From positions 1 to 5,961 of the forward strand of contig JBDSEG010000362.1 of assembly GCA_039920165.1 (NCBI GenBank): 5,961 nt of DNA, read 5' to 3'. Shown one piece after another: positions 5,362-5,961 of the stretch. Origin of the DNA: JBDSEG01 sp039920165 (GTDB taxonomy: Bacteria > Pseudomonadota > Gammaproteobacteria > Burkholderiales > Burkholderiaceae_C). Made by a program: the position numbers and the translations under genes. The notes beneath the pieces are model-generated. The model had not been told where the DNA came from. It searched no databases and saw nothing but the letters and a program-made list of their open reading frames with translations. How positions within the stretch are numbered: the first letter of the stretch is position 1; the number at the start of each line of letters is the position of its first letter.

Positions 5362-5877
5362 TCAGATGTTTTCGGCAAGAAGGTCGACGTATGCGCCTTC
5401 AACAAGCTGATGCGGCTCGACACTCAGCATCGACATGAGATGGTGTGTCTCCGAAACGCCGACCGCCAAGGACTCATTCTCGCCAAGCACAACCTCGAGT
5501 TCGAGGAAATGCCCGAGACCCTGCACTTTGTCGAGGTGCACCCTTGTTCGCCCGACAAGGAACAGCGTGCGCTGCTTGGTGACGCAACCCGCCACGCCAT
5601 AGGCGAGCGACAACGATTCTTTGAGCAGCTCTGGCGTCGTGGTTGCCGAGCGAAGATAGAAAGACTCCTTGGGGCCTGATTGGTTGGCTCGCCGATAGAA
5701 GATCAGTTCACCGTTTCCGTTGTGAAAGTCGCGAAGCTTGAGGCGGCCATTTGGGCATTGAAAGAATGTGTCTTGCTGCGAGATCTCGATCGGGCCCTCG
5801 GTTGCCAAGCCAGCGACCGTCGGCAGGAGCGCCTCGACGCTCGCGATCCGGGCCTTGATTTCGACGTTTCGAGCCAT
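5362..5877 (-). CDS. CYTH domain protein (class IV adenylate cyclase / triphosphate-binding family)
   Basis: This is a single CYTH domain of 171 residues. The family binds triphosphates with divalent metal in a tunnel of beta strands; members include class IV adenylyl cyclases (CyaB), thiamine triphosphatases and inorganic triphosphatases. Visible family features: NVEIKAR at 4-10 (a variant of ExExK), QQDTFF 34-39, GRLKLRDF 44-51, LIFYRRA 58-64, GPKESFY 68-74, K101 and R103 before the LFLVGRTRVHLDKV strand (R110, R112, D116), the acidic pair in FLELEV (E126, E128), and LVEGAYVDLL at the end. The first Glu of ExExK is Asn4 here. The ATG at 5877 fits the domain boundary, though no strong Shine-Dalgarno precedes it. 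A possible upstream gene on the same strand ends nine bases before it, suggesting cotranscription. Whether it makes cAMP or hydrolyses a triphosphate cannot be told from sequence. Confidence 0.9.
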   Translation of the reverse strand: MARNVEIKARIASVEALLPTVAGLATEGPIEISQQDTFFQCPNGRLKLRDFHNGNGELIFYRRANQSGPKESFYLRSATTTPELLKESLSLAYGVAGCVTKQRTLFLVGRTRVHLDKVQGLGHFLELEVVLGENESLAVGVSETHHLMSMLSVEPHQLVEGAYVDLLAENI

Positions 5878-5886
5878 CGTCAGGGT

Positions 5887-5961
5887 TCAGGCGCAATGTG
5901 CGAGCGAAGCACGGCTCATCGCATCCAGCACCACGGCGCGAATCGCAGCCTCGTCGGCAAC
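5887..5961 (-). CDS. C-terminal end of an unidentified gene (partial, right edge)
   Basis: Entering from the right edge on the minus strand, one frame is open for 24 codons (VADEAAIRAVVLDAMSRAS, then LAHCA) and ends at TGA 5889-5887. It reads as an amphipathic helix with third-position GC typical of this DNA, and it stops nine bases before the CYTH start, as in an operon. It is too short to identify. It could be chance, because a second frame on this strand is also open here and continues into the CYTH gene. Confidence 0.4.
   Translation of the reverse strand, partial: VADEAAIRAVVLDAMSRASLAHCA

Noticed and set aside
5410..5679. Plus-strand open frame of 89 codons inside the CYTH gene
   Set aside because: It is the antisense shadow of the CYTH coding frame, which carries the conserved motifs.

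Overview
The window is high-GC DNA (roughly two-thirds G+C by eye) that looks like a proteobacterial chromosome. It is most likely betaproteobacterial (Burkholderiales-like). This rests on the protein styles, the GTG starts and three kinds of short dispersed repeat between genes. Lineage is an inference; no rRNA or taxonomic marker is present.

Layout. Positions 2-1012 (+) hold the 3' part of a dipeptide/oligopeptide-type ABC transporter ATPase (DppD/OppD-like) whose start lies at or just left of the window edge. Positions 1009-1192 are a tandem array of about 60-base units, each beginning ATGAGC or GTGAGC. Positions 1193-2083 (+) encode the partner ATPase (DppF/OppF-like), whose last ~20 codons run into a dispersed hairpin repeat. 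That repeat leads through a GTGA stop/start overlap into a phosphoribosyltransferase gene (2080-2796, +). A long imperfect palindrome (2795-2932) separates it from a convergent adenosine-deaminase-like gene (2937-4025, -). A 157-base divergent region with an AT-rich -10-like patch separates the deaminase from a ribokinase-family sugar kinase (4183-5115, +). Positions 5116-5361 show no convincing gene. On the minus strand are a CYTH-domain protein (5362-5877) and, at the right edge, what may be the last 24 codons of another gene (5887-5961).

How the genes may work together. A phosphoribosyltransferase, an adenosine-deaminase-superfamily enzyme and a ribokinase-like kinase side by side suggest salvage of purines or nucleosides: deamination of an aminopurine compound, rescue of a base with PRPP, and phosphorylation of released ribose. 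The two ABC ATPases, probably preceded by permease and binding-protein genes outside the window, could import the substrate. The deaminase keeps the metal and catalytic residues but has changed two positions that contact substrate in classical adenosine deaminase, so its substrate may not be adenosine.

No mobile element with a transposase, CRISPR array, RNA gene or defence system was found. The most unusual material is non-coding: three different repeat families occupy the gene junctions, and two of them supply stop/start and Shine-Dalgarno-like sequences to the operon.
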